The translations under genes and the position numbers were made by a program. Below the pieces are notes generated by a model. That model ran no database searches. It saw only the letters and a list, made by a program, of their open reading frames with translations, and had not been told where the DNA came from. A DNA stretch of 64,000 bases from Paraburkholderia sp. (GTDB taxonomy: Bacteria; Pseudomonadota; Gammaproteobacteria; Burkholderiales; Burkholderiaceae), in NCBI RefSeq assembly GCF_028283785.1, contig NZ_JAPWKB010000019.1, forward strand, positions 454,001-518,000, written 5' to 3'. This document shows positions 62,203-64,000 of this stretch, piece by piece (the first letter of the stretch is position 1; the number at the start of each line of letters is the position of its first letter).

Positions 62203-63135
62203 GTGGCCGCATTCTCATTTAACAAACTGGTGATTTTCGGCGTCGGGCTGATCGGCGGATCGCTTGCGCGCGGACTGCGCGAGCACGGCGATGTCGATGG
62301 CGCGCGTCAGGTGATCGGCGTCGGCCGTTCGGCCGCGTCCACCGCGCGTGCGCTCGAACTCGGCGTGATCGACGCGAGTGCGTCTTTGACCGACGACGCC
62401 GCGTTGCGTGACGCGCTGGACGGCGCGGACATCGTGCTGCTTGCCGCGCCCGTCGCGCAGACGCAGCCTTTGCTCGAACGGCTCGCGCCGTTTCTGTCGT
62501 CCGACACGATTATCACCGACGCTGGCAGTACGAAATCCGACGTCGTCGCGGCCGCGCGCGCAGCACTGGGCGAGCGGATCGTCCAGTTCGTGCCGGGCCA
62601 CCCGATTGCCGGACGCGAATCGAGCGGCGTCGATGCGGCGTTGCCGGATCTGTACGTCGACCGCAACGTCGTGTTGTGCGCGTTGCCGGAAAACGCACCG
62701 GGTTCGGTCGCGCGGATCGCTGCGATGTGGCGCGCCACCGGCGCTACCGTCCGCGAAATGGATCCGGCGCAGCATGATCGCGTGTTCGCGTCGGTTAGCC
62801 ATTTGCCGCACGTGTTGTCGTTCGCATTGGTCGAGCAGATTCTCAATTCGTCCGATGCCGCGCTGAAGTTTTCTTTTGCCGCCGGCGGCTTCCGCGATTT
62901 CACGCGGATTGCGGCGTCGAGTCCTGAAATGTGGCGCGATGTCTGCGTGGCCAATCGCGCCGCGCTGCTCGACGAACTGGACGCTTACACGGCGGTGCTC
63001 GCGCGTCTGCGCGCGGCCATCGAAGCCGGCGACGGCGCTGCGCTCGAAGCGGTGTTCGCCCGCTCGCGCATCGCCCGAACCGAATGGCAGACGCAACGCG
63101 GCGCGGTCAATGTGACCAACGACGCGTCGAAATAA
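62203..63135 (+). CDS. tyrA: Prephenate dehydrogenase
   Basis: A 310-residue NAD(P)-dependent enzyme of tyrosine synthesis (prephenate to 4-hydroxyphenylpyruvate). Rossmann motif VIFGVGLIGGSLARGLRE, DAGSTKSDV, PGHPIAGRESSG and the catalytic His block SVSHLPHVLSFAL. It starts with GTG at 62203; no ACT domain. Confidence 0.95.
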   Translation: MAAFSFNKLVIFGVGLIGGSLARGLREHGDVDGARQVIGVGRSAASTARALELGVIDASASLTDDAALRDALDGADIVLLAAPVAQTQPLLERLAPFLSSDTIITDAGSTKSDVVAAARAALGERIVQFVPGHPIAGRESSGVDAALPDLYVDRNVVLCALPENAPGSVARIAAMWRATGATVREMDPAQHDRVFASVSHLPHVLSFALVEQILNSSDAALKFSFAAGGFRDFTRIAASSPEMWRDVCVANRAALLDELDAYTAVLARLRAAIEAGDGAALEAVFARSRIARTEWQTQRGAVNVTNDASK

Positions 63136-63152
63136 CCGACACAGGATCTCTC

Positions 63153-64000
63153 ATGGACTACCTCGATCTCGGACCGTTCTCCCGTGCTTCCGGCACGATT
63201 CGTCTGCCCGGCTCGAAGAGCATTTCGAACCGTGTGTTGTTGCTAGCCGCGCTCGCCGAAGGCGAGACGACGATCACCAACCTGCTCGATTCCGACGACA
63301 CGCGCGTGATGCTGGCCGCGCTCGAAACGCTCGGCGTGAAGCTCAACCGCGACGGCGACACCTGCGTCGTCACCGGCACGCGTGGCGCTTTCACCGCGCG
63401 TCGCGCCGATCTGTTCCTCGGCAATGCGGGCACGGCGGTGCGTCCGCTGACGGCGGCGCTGGCTGTGAACGGCGGCGACTATCGCGTGCACGGCGTGCCG
63501 CGCATGCATGAGCGGCCGATCGGCGATCTGGTCGACGGGCTGCGTCAGATCGGCGCCGTGATCGACTACGAAGCCAACGACGGCTATCCGCCGCTGCGGA
63601 TTCGTCCCGCGCAGATCAACGCCGACGCGCCGATCCGCGTGCGCGGCGATGTGTCGAGCCAGTTTCTGACGTCGCTGCTGATGACGCTGCCGTTGCTGCG
63701 CACCGAAAGTGGCGCGACGACCGTGCAGGTCGACGGTGAACTGATCTCCAAGCCCTATATCGAGATCACGATCAAGCTGATGGCGCGCTTCGGCATCAAC
63801 GTCGAGCGTCACGGCTGGCATCGGTTCGTCGTGCCGTCCGGGCAACGCTACCAGTCGCCGGGCAAGATCATGGTCGAAGGCGACGCGTCGTCGGCGTCTT
63901 ACTTTCTGGCGGCCGGCGCGCTGGGCGGTGGACCGCTGCGCGTCGAAGGCGTCGGGCGGGAGAGCATTCAGGGCGACGTCGGTTTTGCCGACGCGCTGAT
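63153..64000 (+). CDS. aroA: 3-phosphoshikimate 1-carboxyvinyltransferase (3' end outside window)
   Basis: The frame opens at ATG 63153, 17 bp after tyrA, and is still open at the window end (about 282 of ~434 expected residues). It makes EPSP from shikimate-3-phosphate and phosphoenolpyruvate. Motifs: LPGSKSISNRVLLLAALAEG (substrate-binding), FLGNAGTAVRPLTAALA (the PEP loop, with Gly-Asn-Ala-Gly-Thr-Ala), GVPRMHERPIGDLVD and DVSSQFLTSLLM. With no stop codon inside the window it is easily missed by ORF callers. Confidence 0.97.
   Translation, partial: MDYLDLGPFSRASGTIRLPGSKSISNRVLLLAALAEGETTITNLLDSDDTRVMLAALETLGVKLNRDGDTCVVTGTRGAFTARRADLFLGNAGTAVRPLTAALAVNGGDYRVHGVPRMHERPIGDLVDGLRQIGAVIDYEANDGYPPLRIRPAQINADAPIRVRGDVSSQFLTSLLMTLPLLRTESGATTVQVDGELISKPYIEITIKLMARFGINVERHGWHRFVVPSGQRYQSPGKIMVEGDASSASYFLAAGALGGGPLRVEGVGRESIQGDVGFADAL

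Noticed and set aside
1..64000. CRISPR arrays
   Set aside because: No regularly spaced short repeats with unique spacers were found; the repeats seen are two- or three-copy units.

Overview
The window looks like part of the main chromosome of a Paraburkholderia/Caballeronia-type betaproteobacterium. The grounds are high GC, the Burkholderia-type order ompA-ubiG-gph and gyrA-DUF2059-serC-pheA-hisC-tyrA-aroA, a tmRNA encoding the tag ANDETFALAA, and an fdsGBAD-type soluble formate dehydrogenase. No database search was possible, so family calls rest on recognisable motifs and gene order.

Layout. 1-1.1 kb: 3' part of a flavin-dependent halogenase-like oxidoreductase. 1.1-1.9 kb: a toxin-antitoxin locus whose PIN toxin has lost its middle. 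2.0-9.7 kb (minus strand): a purine-base catabolic cluster, xdhA-xdhB-xdhC-adenine/adenosine deaminase-guanine deaminase, which converts adenine and guanine to xanthine and urate. 9.7-10.6 kb: non-coding DNA with a 136-bp inverted repeat. 10.6-13.4 kb: dsbB, an amidase and its GntR regulator. 13.6-15.3 kb: a Kef-type cation/proton antiporter gene broken by a single-base frameshift. 15.4-25.8 kb: ordinary chromosomal genes (class I amidotransferase, DUF2968, an MFS carboxylate symporter, a TPR/glycosyltransferase protein, a flavin monooxygenase). 25.8-32.4 kb: the NAD-dependent formate dehydrogenase operon and a divergent ModE/periplasmic-binding-type regulator.

33.9-40.0 kb is the most interesting chromosomal locus. 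A 38-residue double-glycine precursor peptide with a Cys-Cys-Lys-Cys core start, missed by ORF calling, is followed by a hairpin, a divergent LpxL-like acyltransferase-fold protein, an HlyD-type adaptor, a C39-peptidase ABC exporter with an intact catalytic triad, and a TolC-type outer-membrane protein. It reads as a complete secreted-peptide (microcin or RiPP) system with an unusual candidate tailoring enzyme.

41.2-51.9 kb is a 10.7-kb integrative element in the 3' end of ssrA (tmRNA), bounded by 29-bp direct repeats. Its insertion moved the original ssrA terminator to the far end. It carries a tyrosine integrase, a putative proteasome/HslV-like Ntn hydrolase, a protein with a duplicated module, a helicase-like ATPase, an origin-like repeat cluster, decayed genes (a truncated serine recombinase, a frameshifted small gene and a stop-containing paralogue of it) and two HEPN-type candidate defence genes.

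51.9-64 kb is core chromosome: ssrA, gph, ubiG, an OmpA-family protein, gyrA, a DUF2059 protein, and the serC-pheA-hisC-tyrA-aroA cluster for serine, histidine and aromatic amino acids. aroA runs off the window end.
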